Source of the DNA: Candidatus Peribacteria bacterium
GTDB lineage: Bacteria; Patescibacteriota; Gracilibacteria; Absconditabacterales; Absconditicoccaceae
DNA: 64,000 bases
Reading direction: 5' to 3'
NCBI GenBank assembly: GCA_023898485.1
Contig: CP060225.1
Location: 124,001-188,000 of the forward strand
The notes under the pieces are model-generated. The model saw only the letters and a list, made by a program, of their open reading frames with translations. It did no database searches and was not told the DNA's origin. Shown here piece by piece: positions 33,237 to 44,637 of the stretch (the first letter of the stretch is position 1; the number at the start of each line of letters is the position of its first letter). The position numbers and the translations under genes were made by a program.

Positions 33237-33797
33237 TTATAGCTGACTATAGAGATCATCAAGTTTTTCTTCTTTTTCTGCTGCCGCAGCTTTGGTGAGC
33301 TCTTCCTTATCAAGATTATCGAGGAGGAGTTTTCGTCTCTGAGAACGATTATTGCGCTGAGCAATGATGGCTTCTTTTTCTTTTTCTTCTTCGGTCATGA
33401 GAACTGCAAGATTCATCTGTTCTTCAATATAAATCTCGTAGAGTCTCAGTACTTGAAATGACCGCAATTCGGAGACCTTCTTGACGACAGTCTGATCACC
33501 GCTTTTGACCGATATAACGAGTTCGTAATTACCGTCTTCATTCTTATCAAGTGTAGATTCGCTAGAAAAGGATGATACCACTAGTTGCATGAGCATGTCT
33601 CGATCAAAATCATCTGCAAGCTCTTCGGGTACACTGTAGGGGAGCGATGCAAACTGTGACACATATTCTGCATACCATTGCTGATCTGCAATATCACCTG
33701 TGATAGGACCAAAGGCTTTTTCGTATTTTTCGACGACTTGTTTTTTCTCTGCTTTCTCTCTGAGGTCAGCAATATACGCCTGAAAATCAAATAGCAT
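33237..33797 (-). CDS. hypothetical charged helical protein
   Basis: 186 residues, no UGA codon. Very rich in Glu, Lys and Gln, with a coiled-coil-like second half (Glu-Glu-Glu-Lys-Glu-Lys-Glu and Arg-Ser-Gln-Arg-Arg-Lys). No signal or membrane segment from this start. The frame stays open to 33908, but the extra residues look unrelated, so the Met at 33797 is chosen. Function unknown. Convergent with rlmH. Confidence 0.6.
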   Translation of the reverse strand: MLFDFQAYIADLREKAEKKQVVEKYEKAFGPITGDIADQQWYAEYVSQFASLPYSVPEELADDFDRDMLMQLVVSSFSSESTLDKNEDGNYELVISVKSGDQTVVKKVSELRSFQVLRLYEIYIEEQMNLAVLMTEEEKEKEAIIAQRNNRSQRRKLLLDNLDKEELTKAAAAEKEEKLDDLYSQL

Positions 33798-34070
33798 GAC
33801 ACTGATTCCGATAGAATAAATAAGCTTTTTTGGGAGTGATATATGTTGTATGAACGTGCTTGATGCTTTTATAGTCAATATTTGTTTGTTTTGCAAGAGG
33901 AAATTCATGGATGATAGTGCTTAGCAAAAGAGCAATGACGATGGTGTGGTCTTGGTGATTGTGTTGTTCTTGATACTCTATTTACATCATACTTTAGAGA
34001 GAATGCAAGGTGAGAGTGGTGTCTATGATGCTGCTAATAGCGAGTGGCCAATATTTTTCGTATACTTGGT

Positions 34071-37000
34071 ATGATGATTGGACCATCTGTACTTATATCT
34101 TGTTATTTGTTATCTTTTCTTATGGATTATACCGTCTGTCAGCAACATCTTCTAGAAAGCTATACTCGTACACCATCGATACGTCAGTCGTTTTCTGCAT
34201 TGACATCAGAGGCACGATGATCACACAAACAATCGTGTTTGTTGGAGTTTGACAATAGTCCTAGTCAGGTGATGGGTTTTGTGGCTGATGAGATTTCTGC
34301 TTATGAATCGGATGGTTCACGGATGCCGCGGGAAGAAGAGACCCAGGCTACTACTGCTGTCCCCTCAGATGCTCTTGCATCTCTCGATTTGCCATCGTTG
34401 TGAGCCGTGGGATCGGTTATCAAGACATTAGCATGGGTGGTAGTAGCTTTGATGTGTGTAGTAATACTGTGGAAACTTATTAGATATGCTATTGCTTTTC
34501 TCTACGATGTTATCAATGCTCATCGTATTATCTATCTCAAAGTGCTGCTTCCGCGTGGTGACTCCAAGCTTGACCGTGAACAATCTAAAGAGCTTGCCAA
34601 AGATATGAAAGAGAAGATTGGACGTATGGCTCAGATTTATACTAATTTCCATAAGTTGGGTGATTTGTCCTTAGGAGATTCGATTCTTGCGTGAGTTTTT
34701 GATAAACCGAAAGTGACGCTTATGATGCATTATGAGGAGGGTCAACTGTATTTCGTGATAGCGACTTATCCAGAATATTTGGATATCATAGAAGGTGCGT
34801 TGTCTGCTCAGTTTTCTGATTTATCAGTTGAAGCAATCCAAAAACCTCAGATGTTTGCTAGAAAACATTCATATCTCGTGCCGCTGCAACCACACAAGGA
34901 ACCTATCTATCCGATAAGAATGTATACACAAATGAAGGATGATCCACTTAATAATTTGATAGACTCTATTGCAAATGCAAAAGATCATGACACATTCACA
35001 TTTATGCTTCCCATTAAGCCCGTAGGTAGTGGTTTTAATAAAAAGGCGAAAATATTTTCTGATGCGTTGTATAAAAAAGATGAAGCAGTGACCAAAGGAG
35101 CTCGTTGGTGGAAGTGGTTGTTGCCATGGAAGTGGGTTAGCTTCCTCACCAAGTGACCATCTGATGCACTCACCAAAGGTAAACAAGATGGCTATGTTCG
35201 TATGGTCAAATCAGAAGAAGATGCACTCAATGCTATGGCTGAAGAGGCATCATATCCAGCGTTTCGTGCGGGACTTCTCTTGATAGCTTCATCTGATGAT
35301 GCGAATGAAGCACATAATAATATTCTCAATATGGTTGGTACGATGAGTATCTACAATCATGAGTATAATAATGAATTGGAGCAACCGGAGCGATTGGTTG
35401 GTTTGTTTGGTACGGTTATGAGACCGCTTTGGAGATTTGCTGCACAGTTTCATCTGGTCAACTTCTTTTTCAAACCTAATGTATTTTCTATCAATGAGCT
35501 TACATCGCTTTTTCACTTGCCTGATGGTGTCTATAATCGTTCTCCGGTGATCAAATGGATGGACTACAAAATGCTTCCTCCCCCAGACAATCTTCCTGAG
35601 TTTACACAGGAGTCTGGCTATATTCTTTCAGGTATTGTGGCTGAATGATACAAATGAGGTAAACTCAATAAGCTTTTGGGAGAAGAATATCAACAGCATC
35701 GAGCAGTAGGATCACACACTTACACAGAACCATCGCTTGTGCCTTATGTCGATGGGACGCCTGTTCCAGAAGGTGCAGAAGTTATTGAAAAAGATGGAAA
35801 GAAAATGCTCCAGACTATGGTCGAGAAAACAAGTTATGGTTATAAGGTTTTTCACGAAGGTATTCTCCTGGGTGTGAATGTGTATAGAAATGAGTTCTCT
35901 CCTGTGTATATGAAACGTGACGATAGGACGAGACACCACTATATCGTAGGTAAATCAGGTACCGGTAAGTCGGTCTACCTCCACACACTAGCTCGTCAGG
36001 ATATCTGGAATGGTGATGGGTGTTGTATTATCGATCCACATGGTGATCTGATCGAAGATATACTTGAATATATTCCCAAAGAACGTGCCAAGGATGTGGT
36101 GATTTTCGATGCAGGAGATGAAGAACGTCCGATGGGACTTAATCTGTATGAGATCAAATCTATCAATGAGGCAGATAGAGCAGTCAATGATGCAACTGAA
36201 ATGTTTATCAAGATGTTCGGACCTGAAATATTCTGACCTCGTATTCAGGAGTATTTCAAATTCGGAAGTCTGACGCTTTTGGAAGATCTGGAAGATAAGC
36301 CTACACTGCTTGATGTTCCACGTTTATTTACGGATGAAACCTATAGAGAGTTGAAAACCAAAAATGTAAAGAATCCTGTTGTGAAGAACTTCTGGGAGAA
36401 GACATATGCATCTATGGGTGATAGAGAAAAACAAGAGATCATCCCATATTTTACATCCAAGTTTGTTTCATTCAATACGAATGCACTGATTAGAAATATC
36501 ATCGGTCAGGCACATAGTGCGTTCGATATAGCAGATATCATGAATAATCAGAAGATACTCCTGATCAATCTGTCCAAAGGTAAGATCGGAGAGCTGAACG
36601 CACAGCTGCTAGGTATGATTATGGTGTCGAAAATCTATAATGCTGCGATGTCTCGTGCAAGTATGGACAAAAAGGAAAGAAAAGACTTCTACCTCTATGT
36701 GGATGAGTTCCAAAACTTTATATCGTCTACGTTTGGTGATATTTTGTCTGAAGCTCGTAAATACAGGCTCTCTCTCATCATGGCTCATCAGTTCATCGCA
36801 CAGCTAGAGCAGTGATCAGGTAATAATATCGGTGAGAAAAAAGGTGGTGTGAAAGACGCAGTGTTCGGTAACGTGGGTACGATGCAGTCGTTCAAGGTTG
36901 GTGCACCTGATGCAGAGTTCCTCGAAAAAGAGTATACTCCTGTCCTGTCAGCATCTGATATTGTCGGTATTGCAAACTACAAAGCTTATATCAAACTCAA

Positions 37001-37253
37001 TATCGACAATACGACTACGAGACCATTCTCTCTGACTTCTATCTATACGGAAGATTATCGCAATAAACAAATAGCTACTATTCTCAAGGAATATAGTGCC
37101 AAAAAATATGGCCGCAAGAAGGAGTTTGTGGATGCGGAAATCCAGGCGAAACTGGGCATGGGCTTCGATGAAGCAGGGCTACAAGATATGGTCAACACTG
37201 CTGAACCTCCTGTATCATGATCTGTATGAGTATCACCATCGTGAGACAATTAG
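34071..37253 (+). CDS. membrane-anchored VirD4/TraG-like ATPase, paralogue 1
   Basis: 1,060 residues over about ten UGA codons. Two hydrophobic stretches occur near the start and near residues 120-140. A long domain of ~450 residues follows, then the ATPase with Walker A Gly-Lys-Ser-Gly-Thr-Gly-Lys-Ser (about 627-634), Cys-Ile-Ile-Asp-Pro-His-Gly-Asp, and Leu-Tyr-Val-Asp-Glu-Phe-Gln-Asn as Walker B. The region after it matches the TraM-recognition fold. Such ATPases couple DNA or protein substrates to type IV secretion or pili. It is paralogous to the 49103 gene. Exact start uncertain (GTG 34044 possible). Confidence 0.8.
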
Positions 37254-37320
37254 TGGATTATCTAGGATATTAATAAAGTGTGTATGTGGGTGGTGATATG
37301 ATACACCATCTTTTTTTTGC

Positions 37321-37348
37321 TTGCAATATGATGTGATATCCATATCTT
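37321..37348 (+). promoter_or_regulatory. candidate promoter of tRNA-Arg
   Basis: TTGCAA, 16-nt spacer, TATCTT, 36 nt before the tRNA. Same layout as the small-RNA promoters. Confidence 0.55.
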
Positions 37349-37384
37349 GAAACGTGCCCTGTATGGTGGGTGTATTTTGTATAT

Positions 37385-37457
37385 GCTCCCATAGTTCAAC
37401 GGGATAGAACACATCTCTCCTAAAGATGGGATCCAGGTTCGAGTCCTGGTGGGGGTA
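37385..37457 (+). tRNA. tRNA-Arg (anticodon CCU)
   Basis: Cloverleaf: acceptor GCTCCCA/TGGGGGT (with G-U pairs), D arm GTTC/GAAC, anticodon stem CATCT/AGATG with loop CTCCTAA (CCU at 34-36), 4-nt variable region, T arm CCAGG/CCTGG with loop TTCGAGT. Discriminator A; CCA is not encoded. It reads AGG codons, which are used here alongside AGA and CGU. Confidence 0.9.
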
Positions 37458-37536
37458 ATTGATTGCTTTTCTAGGTCCGCTGGTCTTAGGGAGGACGATC
37501 ACGAGTGTCTGTTTTATTTTATTATTATCTAACGCT

Positions 37537-37803
37537 ATGCCAGCACAAAAAAAAGACGAACAACAGTTCGGCGGTCTTCAGAGACATGACAAAGACACAT
37601 GATCTCCTGAGGTACAAATCTATCTTTTGACTGATGAGATTCAGCATTTGCAGGATCATCTCAATGCTCATGGGAAAGACTATGACGCAAAGAGAGCATT
37701 GCTCAAGAAGGTAGCAAAGAGAAGATCTCTTCTTAAGTACCTCAAATCTACTGATTTGGAAGCGTATGCGTCTGTGGCGCAACAATTTAAACTCAAAGCG
37801 TAA
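37537..37803 (+). CDS. rpsO: 30S ribosomal protein S15
   Basis: 88 residues. The family core His-Asp-Lys-Asp-Thr-Gly-Ser-Pro-Glu-Val-Gln is present, with its invariant Gly22 encoded by UGA at 37600-37602. It continues with His-Leu-Asn-Ala-His-Gly-Lys-Asp and Lys-Arg-Arg-Ser-Leu-Leu-Lys-Tyr-Leu. It binds 16S rRNA helix 22 in the small-subunit platform. rpsA follows 50 nt later. There is no Shine-Dalgarno before the ATG. Confidence 0.95.
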
Positions 37804-37853
37804 TACATACTTTGTCGTATGTAATTTTTATCTTGTAACGTTTTATTTGTCTT

Positions 37854-38948
37854 ATGGCAACTACAACTATCGACGTGTCAGCTATCCCACTGATCAAAGA
37901 AGGTCAAAAGGTGACTGGTATCGTCCGTAAAAAGACAGTGAGCGGTGTATTGCTCGACTGTGCAGATGGCATCTTTTCTGGTGTTATCCTTTCCAAAGAA
38001 GTAAAAAATCTTGAAAAAAATGAATTAGATCTTACTCCTGGTACAACACTTGAGGTCGAGATCGTCGATCCTAATATCAGAAGTGAAGATGGATTCTATA
38101 TTGTATCTGTTTCTCAGCTCTTGCAACGTGATATCTGGGCTGATGTGATGCAAAAATTCTCTGACGAGACAGTATTTACGGTCAGACCCACAGAAGCAAA
38201 TCTTGGTGGTTTGCTCGTGGATATGTACGGCATCAAGGGATTCATCCCTCTTTCGCAACTTGCTCCTCTCCACTACCCAAGAGTAGAGGATGGTGATCAG
38301 GAAGCTATCTTTGAAAAACTTCTCGAACTTATCGGTGAGGAATTTGAAGTCAAAATCATCAATATCGATGAAGATGATAAGAGAATCATCCTTTCTGAAA
38401 GAGAAGCACTCAAAGAAGAAAAAGAGAAGATCTTGGCAGAAATGGAGGTCGGGTCTACTTATGATGGTGTGATCAGTGGTATCTCATCATACGGATTCTT
38501 CGTGACTATTGGCAAGGCAGTGGAAGGTCTCGTTCATATCTCAGAAATCACATACGGTCACGTCAACAATTTGGATAGATTTGGTAAAGTAGGTGATCCT
38601 ATGTCTGTGAAAGTGATTGGACTAGAGAATGGTAAAATCTCTCTCTCTGCGAAGAAACTCAAAGAAGATCCATGGGTAGTGATCCCAAGAGACTATTCTG
38701 TCGGTGATACCATCGAAGGACAAGTCGTGAGATATGTTCCTTATGGAGTATTTGTCAGAGTATATGATGATATCAATGGTTTGATCCACTTGAGTGAACT
38801 GACAGATGAAAGAATCTCTAATCCTAACGATGTCGTGAAGATTGGACAGGTGGTGAAATCTAAGATTATTCTCCTAGATCCTAAGGCAAGAAAGATTGGA
38901 CTCAGCATGAAAGCTCTTGCAAAGAGCGATCAAGAACAGTCTGCATAA
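37854..38948 (+). CDS. rpsA: 30S ribosomal protein S1 (four S1 domains)
   Basis: 364 residues with four S1 RNA-binding domains starting near residues 14, 100, 188 and 275. The third and fourth are the best conserved (Gly-Phe-Phe-Val and Gly-Leu-Val-His-Ile-Ser-Glu; Gly-Val-Phe-Val and Gly-Leu-Ile-His-Leu-Ser-Glu). S1 helps recruit mRNA to the 30S subunit, which matters here because Shine-Dalgarno sequences are scarce. There are no UGA codons in the gene; every glycine is GGN. Four domains is shorter than the six of E. coli. Confidence 0.9.
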   Translation: MATTTIDVSAIPLIKEGQKVTGIVRKKTVSGVLLDCADGIFSGVILSKEVKNLEKNELDLTPGTTLEVEIVDPNIRSEDGFYIVSVSQLLQRDIWADVMQKFSDETVFTVRPTEANLGGLLVDMYGIKGFIPLSQLAPLHYPRVEDGDQEAIFEKLLELIGEEFEVKIINIDEDDKRIILSEREALKEEKEKILAEMEVGSTYDGVISGISSYGFFVTIGKAVEGLVHISEITYGHVNNLDRFGKVGDPMSVKVIGLENGKISLSAKKLKEDPWVVIPRDYSVGDTIEGQVVRYVPYGVFVRVYDDINGLIHLSELTDERISNPNDVVKIGQVVKSKIILLDPKARKIGLSMKALAKSDQEQSA

Positions 38949-38971
38949 ATCTTGATTGTTATACACAAGAA

Positions 38972-38998
38972 ACACCCTCCGCTGTGGGGTGTTTTTTT
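38972..38998 (+). terminator. intrinsic terminator of rpsA
   Basis: ACACCC, loop, GGGTGT, then seven T. It overlaps the stop codon of the convergent membrane protein gene. Confidence 0.85.
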
Positions 38999-40355
38999 AT
39001 TTTAGTATATCTGATATATCCTTGTTCTTATTGATATCTATAATGTGTTTTTTGTATATATCATATGACAATACTCCCTGTGCTCATCGATATAAACATA
39101 GTATTATTATGATAGTTTGTCGTGTGTGGCTGTGGACACGTGTCATTATTAGTATACTGTTGAGTATGGTGATTATGGTATTTGCGACTGTCCAATAATA
39201 GTATTCATATGGAAGTAGTATTGTATGATAGCGAGTATTACGATATATCCACTGCAGTCCCACGCTATTGATCATATTTCGTAGTATTGATCCAGCAATA
39301 ATCGCCCATATATGAGGATAGAACACATGTACGATGGTGATACCAATGGCGATATTACTAATGATGATGACGGCTACTTTCCGTATAGTTATCGTGTCTT
39401 TTTTGCGGTGAGAGAGATAGTACATTGCAGATATCGTTATGTTTAGTGCTGTGAGTATGATGAATCATATACTGTTTACTATCGGTATTGATGGAGCTGA
39501 GATTCACATATACATCTCATATATTATAGTGACTACGAGTACGCCAATAATAATTCGTATGAGAAATGTTCCATGCGCTGGTTGTATACCCATATTGTAT
39601 AATCGTGTGTTGATGGGTATTTCTTTTATTTTATGTTTTGGATCAAATATATTGTGTCATTCAAGGATATCTTCTGCGGTAATGGTTGTGATGTGATCTG
39701 TGTCTTCTATCTCGGTTGTGGTAGGTAAGGATATCGCTATTCGTCATATGATGATAGTGATAACAATAGATGCTATGAGGAATGGTAATAGTTCATATGA
39801 TAGCAATATCATGCTTATATATCATACATATCCTAGGTAAGAATATATTTCTTTGGTTTGTAGTGGGTATGGTCATTGTAGATAATGAGCACACAATAAT
39901 CATATTATTCGATGTCATGTGATTATCCATACGATAGTAGATGGTATGATAATGGATGGCTCTGTTCGTGATAGTATATATGCTATTGCTGTGATTGCTA
40001 TGTATCAAAAAATGCTATGACTTTTTATTGTCTGATTGTTTTGTATAGTGCTCCGTAGTATGAGGCCTGCATAGAGATTTATACCTACGATAATGATCGT
40101 GGATCGACTATCAATAACCCAGTAATGCAATCACCATGCTGCTCCTATTCCTGTTAATAATCATAGTCCCTGTTCTTGTATATATGGCAGAATGCGTCTG
40201 TTTCGTGTTGTGGTATCGCGGTATAATATCCGTATATTATATAATATGATCAATCCGCATATACTTAGTGGAAGATATCCAACCATTCCTTTTCCAATAA
40301 GTTGAAAAAATCACCGAGATAATGCTGTGGTAGATGATAATAGTACTATGCTCAT
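38997..40355 (-). CDS. polytopic membrane protein
   Basis: 452 residues over about twelve UGA codons, easily overlooked because each fragment is short. There are around ten or more hydrophobic segments, with one hydrophilic loop (Thr-Thr-Glu-Ile-Glu-Asp-Thr-Asp) in the middle. Very Ile-rich, AUA codons frequent. No transporter motif recognised; an O-antigen/polysaccharide-export-like or uncharacterised integral protein is possible. The start is limited upstream by a TAG at 40401-40403. It follows the coiled-coil gene by about 56 nt. Confidence 0.6.
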
Positions 40356-40411
40356 GGTAATGTATGGTACATAGGAGGTGAATTCTTTTCTTCCACCATA
40401 CTAGGTTTTCA

Positions 40412-41563
40412 CTACGACAAAGCAAATGTATTGTAGATAATAAGTGATAGTGTATATCATACACCTATGATTAGCGGTATTCCGATTAGTGTCAGAGTAT
40501 TTTTGTGTTTTGTTATTGTTGATCGTATGTTTCGTAATCCTGTATAGAGGGCTATATATGATAAGATGATTAAATAATGATTTTCATTGCCACTGTTTGT
40601 TAGCTTAGATCGTATAATGGCTCACCCAGGAAGGAGTGGTAATAGTATGCTCATATAATTTATAACAGTAACAATAGTCTGAGTGATATAGTTGTTTTGC
40701 GATAGTTTATGCATGTATTCTTTGTGGAGGAATTTGGTATAGATACCGATCTTACCGAAGAAGAGATAGTATTTATCACTTGGATCTGTACTTTTTTCTC
40801 CCACCTTCTTGATTTGTGATGCTTTTTGTCGTTTATTGTATTCATTAAGAACGTCTATATTGGATATGAGAGAATCTTTTATAAGGTGTATTTCTTGTTC
40901 TTTGGAATTATTGATGACTTGTAACTCAATATCCTCCATGAGACTGAATGCTTTTTTAAGTGTGATAGATATAGTGTTTGCGTTTGTTCCCCTTGTTAAC
41001 TTTTGTAGATCTCCACTGATATCCTCTAATTGTCTGATAATATTTGGAGATATTGTTCCACTTACTTTTGTGGTGAGTTGTTGTATATCGATTTGTGTCT
41101 GTTCTGCAATTGCTTTAAGTTTCAACAATCTTTCATCTTCGAACTGTTTGTGTATTGCTCCTTGCTCTTTTTCTTGTTGTTGATGATTCTTCTCTTGTTG
41201 CTGATTTATTTTTTCACGTACCAGGGCTATAAGTCTATCGCTCTGTTCTGGTGGTAGTGGCTTATTAGTATCAGTAATAGCACGTACGTCGAATCCCAAA
41301 AACATAAGGAGCAGACACGCTTGAGCGATATTGTCGTGATGGGTGATAAGCGTATGATTTTGTTGATCTGCTTGATGAAAGATGGTTGCATGTATAGTAC
41401 CAATTTTCTGACTATTCTCTTCTGATATTTCTTCTATACCGAGTGTGATGATTTCTTTTTCTTCTAGCCATTCTTTGATCACATCAAAATCACCTTCAAG
41501 AGCGAAGTCAAGTTGATATTTCTTTTTGTCTGTTTGTTTGAAGGCGTTGATATGGTAGTACAT
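40412..41563 (-). CDS. coiled-coil membrane protein
   Basis: 383 residues, with UGA at 40622-40624 and near 40457. The N-terminal ~120 residues are a soluble domain. A Gln/Glu/Lys-rich coiled coil follows (about 140-180, many Gln-Gln-Glu-Lys), then further helical segments, and two to three membrane helices at the C-terminus. No family recognised. The next gene on the strand is a polytopic membrane protein; the two may act together. Met at 41563 is preferred to the longer open frame from 41677, which would overlap the divergent ATPase promoter region. Confidence 0.6.
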
Positions 41564-41688
41564 TACTACATATATGGCCGATAAAGAATTGTGCTTTTCT
41601 CGGGCGAAAGTACTTCTGATTGAAAAATTTGCGTTTTTCAGTACACTCGTGAGGATTAGCTTTACTATTGTAGTCAAAAAGTTGCAAA

Positions 41689-43116
41689 ATGCAAAAAATC
41701 GTAGGCAATAGTGTCTTGGATCAGTATTTTCCTGATGGAATCATGTCGCTCCATATCAAGGAACGTGTACCCGTGTCTCGCAAAGGTGGTAAACCTGGGG
41801 AATGGGAGGTTTTTACTGACCCCAATCTGATTTTTTCGAAAGAAGATGTGTATGCTCTGATTGATAAAATCTTCGCGGAAATAGAGGAGAGGGATGATGC
41901 GTTTTTGGAAATTGACAAGCAATATTTCAAAATCATCCAACTGGGTCCGTATCGTACTGTGATCGTGTATCCTCCACTGTCTGATGGTCTGGAACTCACG
42001 ATTGTGAAGCCTGTCAAAATTTTGACCATCGATGACTATAACCTCGATGAGACAGTGATGACTCTCCTGAAAGAAAGTGCAAAAGGAGTGCTCATAGCCG
42101 GTGCGCCCGGTAGTGGTAAGTCGACATTTGCACAGGCAGCATTGGAGATGCATTTGGCGATGGGCAAAATCACGAAAACAATTGAATCTCCTCGTGATTT
42201 GATGGTCGATGATGCAGTAGTACAGTATAGTTTCTCCTATGGATCACACGATGATTTGAGAGATATTCTTCTTCTGTCTCGTCCTGACTATACGGTGTAT
42301 GACGAGGTAAGAAATGTTCCTGATTTTGAACTTTTCAAAGATTTGAGACTGACTGGTATTGGGCTTTTGTGAGTGATTCACGCAACGAAGCCGATTGATG
42401 GTATTCAGCGCTTCCTCTGACATATAGAGATGGGTATTATACCTCAGATGATAGATACGGTCATCTTTATCGATAAGGGTTCGATTGGCGCTATCTATAC
42501 GCTTGCACTGACGGTAAAGGTGCCTGCAGGTATGAATAGTGAAGAACTTGCTCGCCCAGTAGTACAGATTAGTAATTTTCAAACATGAGAAATAGAATAT
42601 GAGATATATACGTTTGGTGAGCAGATTGTGGTGATACCACTTGCTGATATTCCTGATTCTAGTATGGGAGGATCTGCTGTCCATCAGCATGCTCAAGAAG
42701 CCATCTCCAATAAGCTTCACCGTCTGTTTAATTTTGATTTTTTCTTGTCCGTCAAGGGTGATAAACAGCTTTTCCTCTATGTGCCCGCGAGAAATAAAGC
42801 AGCAGTGATTGGGTCTGGATGATCGAAGATACAAACACTGGAACAAGAGATCGGCATGTCTATCTCTGTCAAGTCATTCGATGAACTACCACTGCGTGAT
42901 GAGAAATTTCGCACTGCAGTAGGAGCTAAAAATAATCGTGCGACTATCAGCTTTGAGAAGATCTCTGACGAAAAGGTTCATTTGATTGTGGGAGACGATA
43001 TTGTACCTGTTATGGTTGATAAATCCGGTAAGGCAGTAATTGCTAATAAGACTCTAGTGCAGCATATTCATCGTTATGGATTTTCGTTGGTAGATATGTC
43101 GCAGTTGAGTAAGTAG
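41689..43116 (+). CDS. PilT/VirB11-type ATPase with KH-like C-terminus
   Basis: 475 residues over three UGA codons. Walker A is Gly-Ala-Pro-Gly-Ser-Gly-Lys-Ser-Thr near residue 137. An Asp-Glu-Val-Arg-Asn Walker-B-like segment and a His-Ala-Thr box (the His box of PilT-type ATPases) follow. The C-terminal ~150 residues contain a KH-like Pro-Ala-Arg-Asn-Lys-Ala-Ala-Val-Ile-Gly-Ser-Gly-Gly-Ser-Lys-Ile. The layout resembles archaeal COG1855 ATPases, but the N-terminal PIN nuclease domain is missing. It could power a pilus or act on RNA. Confidence 0.75.
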
Positions 43117-43172
43117 TTAGTAGTTTGATTATGAGAGGTTAGGTATTTTGTTTCATTATTATATATCTTATT

Positions 43173-44567
43173 ATGTTATACAATTTTCATTACCCTAAAA
43201 TATTGGTACATGTGGGTTCTTCACTCGCGAAAGAGACTATCCTCTCTAAAGTGATCAATATGGTCGATGGATTTTTTGTGAATTTATCACAAGGTTTTGA
43301 TGATAGGCAGAAGAAATATATTGATACAATTTTGAAACTTGATAATTCTAAGACTATCTTGTTGGAGACTAAAGGTGGAGGCATTACGGTAAAGAATTCT
43401 CTTCCTTTTGAGCTTAAAGTGTGAGCAATAATTCGTAGTGAATATTCTGAGTACCGGGAAGAACAGTGAGATATTTTGTTTATGGATTTTCCTGCTATGG
43501 ATACTATCCCTGTAGATACTATCCTTACTATCGGTCCTGCTGTGCTTCGTGTAGCGTCTGCATCAGCTGAGGGATTAGATCTCGTAGTAGAACAGGCTGG
43601 TATTACGAAAAAAGACCAACTTGTCCATTTTGATAACTGGGATCCTGAACTTGGTTATCTGAATCAGAAAGATAAAAAAGATATCCAATGGGGTTTCCAA
43701 TGAGGTGTGCATGTGGTTGTGGCATCGTATGCTTCCAGTGTAGACCACATCAATGAACTCAGAGCTTATCTGAATGATCATGATAGTACCAAAAAAATTA
43801 TTGCCAAAATAGAAAATCAGAAATGATTGGATAATTTTGCTGCGTTGGTTGAGGTTGCTGATGGACTTATTTTGTCAAGAAATGACTTGCTTCCGTTGTG
43901 TGACGATGAGTGCTTGGCACATAAGATAGCTCATGCGAAAGAGCGCGGTCTCCCCGTCTACATCCTCTTGGATCATAAAGGTGATGTGGTAGAAAATAAG
44001 CACAACTATACCGATCTCTGGAAACACTGGTTGCGCTTGGGTGTGGATGCGTTTATTTTGGATGAGTCAGTAGCAGAAAGTGACGACCCTCTGACGACGA
44101 TTACGGGCTTATATGAACATTTGTCTGAGATAGATTTTTCTACTCCTACACAGGCTGTCAAACCTTTTTATGAAGATAGTCAGAGAGACGTGATTGATTA
44201 TATCCTCTACAATGTGTCGACGGTAATGAATGATATGCCCATCAGAGCAGTAGTGTGCTATACGACGACTGGATATACAGCAGCTCGTTTGGCATCATTT
44301 CGTCCCAATGTACCTATCATTGCGTTTACCAAATCGGATAATACCTACAGATATATCAATACGATGTGGGGTGTAAAATGATACAAAGTATCGCATGGAT
44401 TCACCTATGAAAAACTCAAACAAGTAGGCAAAGAGATGATCAGAATGATGTTTAAGTGATCTATCTCTCTGGATGAAAAGATCGTCCTCGTGCAAGTCAA
44501 TGAACAAGATGCAGATGATGTCCATCAGATCAATGGAATGGAGCTGTATAGATTTAAGAATATGTAG
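43173..44567 (+). CDS. pyk: divergent pyruvate kinase
   Basis: 464 residues over about six UGA codons. Recognisable family parts: N-terminal Lys-Ile-Leu-Val-His-Val-Gly-Ser-Ser, Leu-Leu-Glu-Thr-Lys-Gly-Gly-Gly-Ile, Ile-Ala-Lys-Ile-Glu-Asn-Gln-Lys-Gly-Leu, Ala-Asp-Gly-Leu-Ile-Leu-Ser-Arg-Asn-Asp, and the C-terminal Thr-Thr-Gly-Tyr-Thr-Ala-Ala-Arg with Arg-Pro-Asn-Val-Pro-Ile-Ile-Ala. Several catalytic positions differ from classical enzymes (Lys-Gly-Pro-Glu-Ile, Arg-Gly-Asp-Leu, Ala-Thr-Gln-Met-Leu). Glycolytic ATP formation from PEP is expected, but activity is uncertain. Confidence 0.75.
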
Positions 44568-44637
44568 TAGCTGGTGAAGTTAGTGGAATGAGTGAAATTG
44601 GTGAGAATATCCTTGTCTTGTGTGATGGGGATTTTTT

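Noticed and set aside
40355..40412. The two minus-strand membrane protein genes as one frameshifted gene
   Set aside because: The upstream frame stops at 40412-40414 and the downstream frame has a TAG at 40401-40403, so no single shift joins them.
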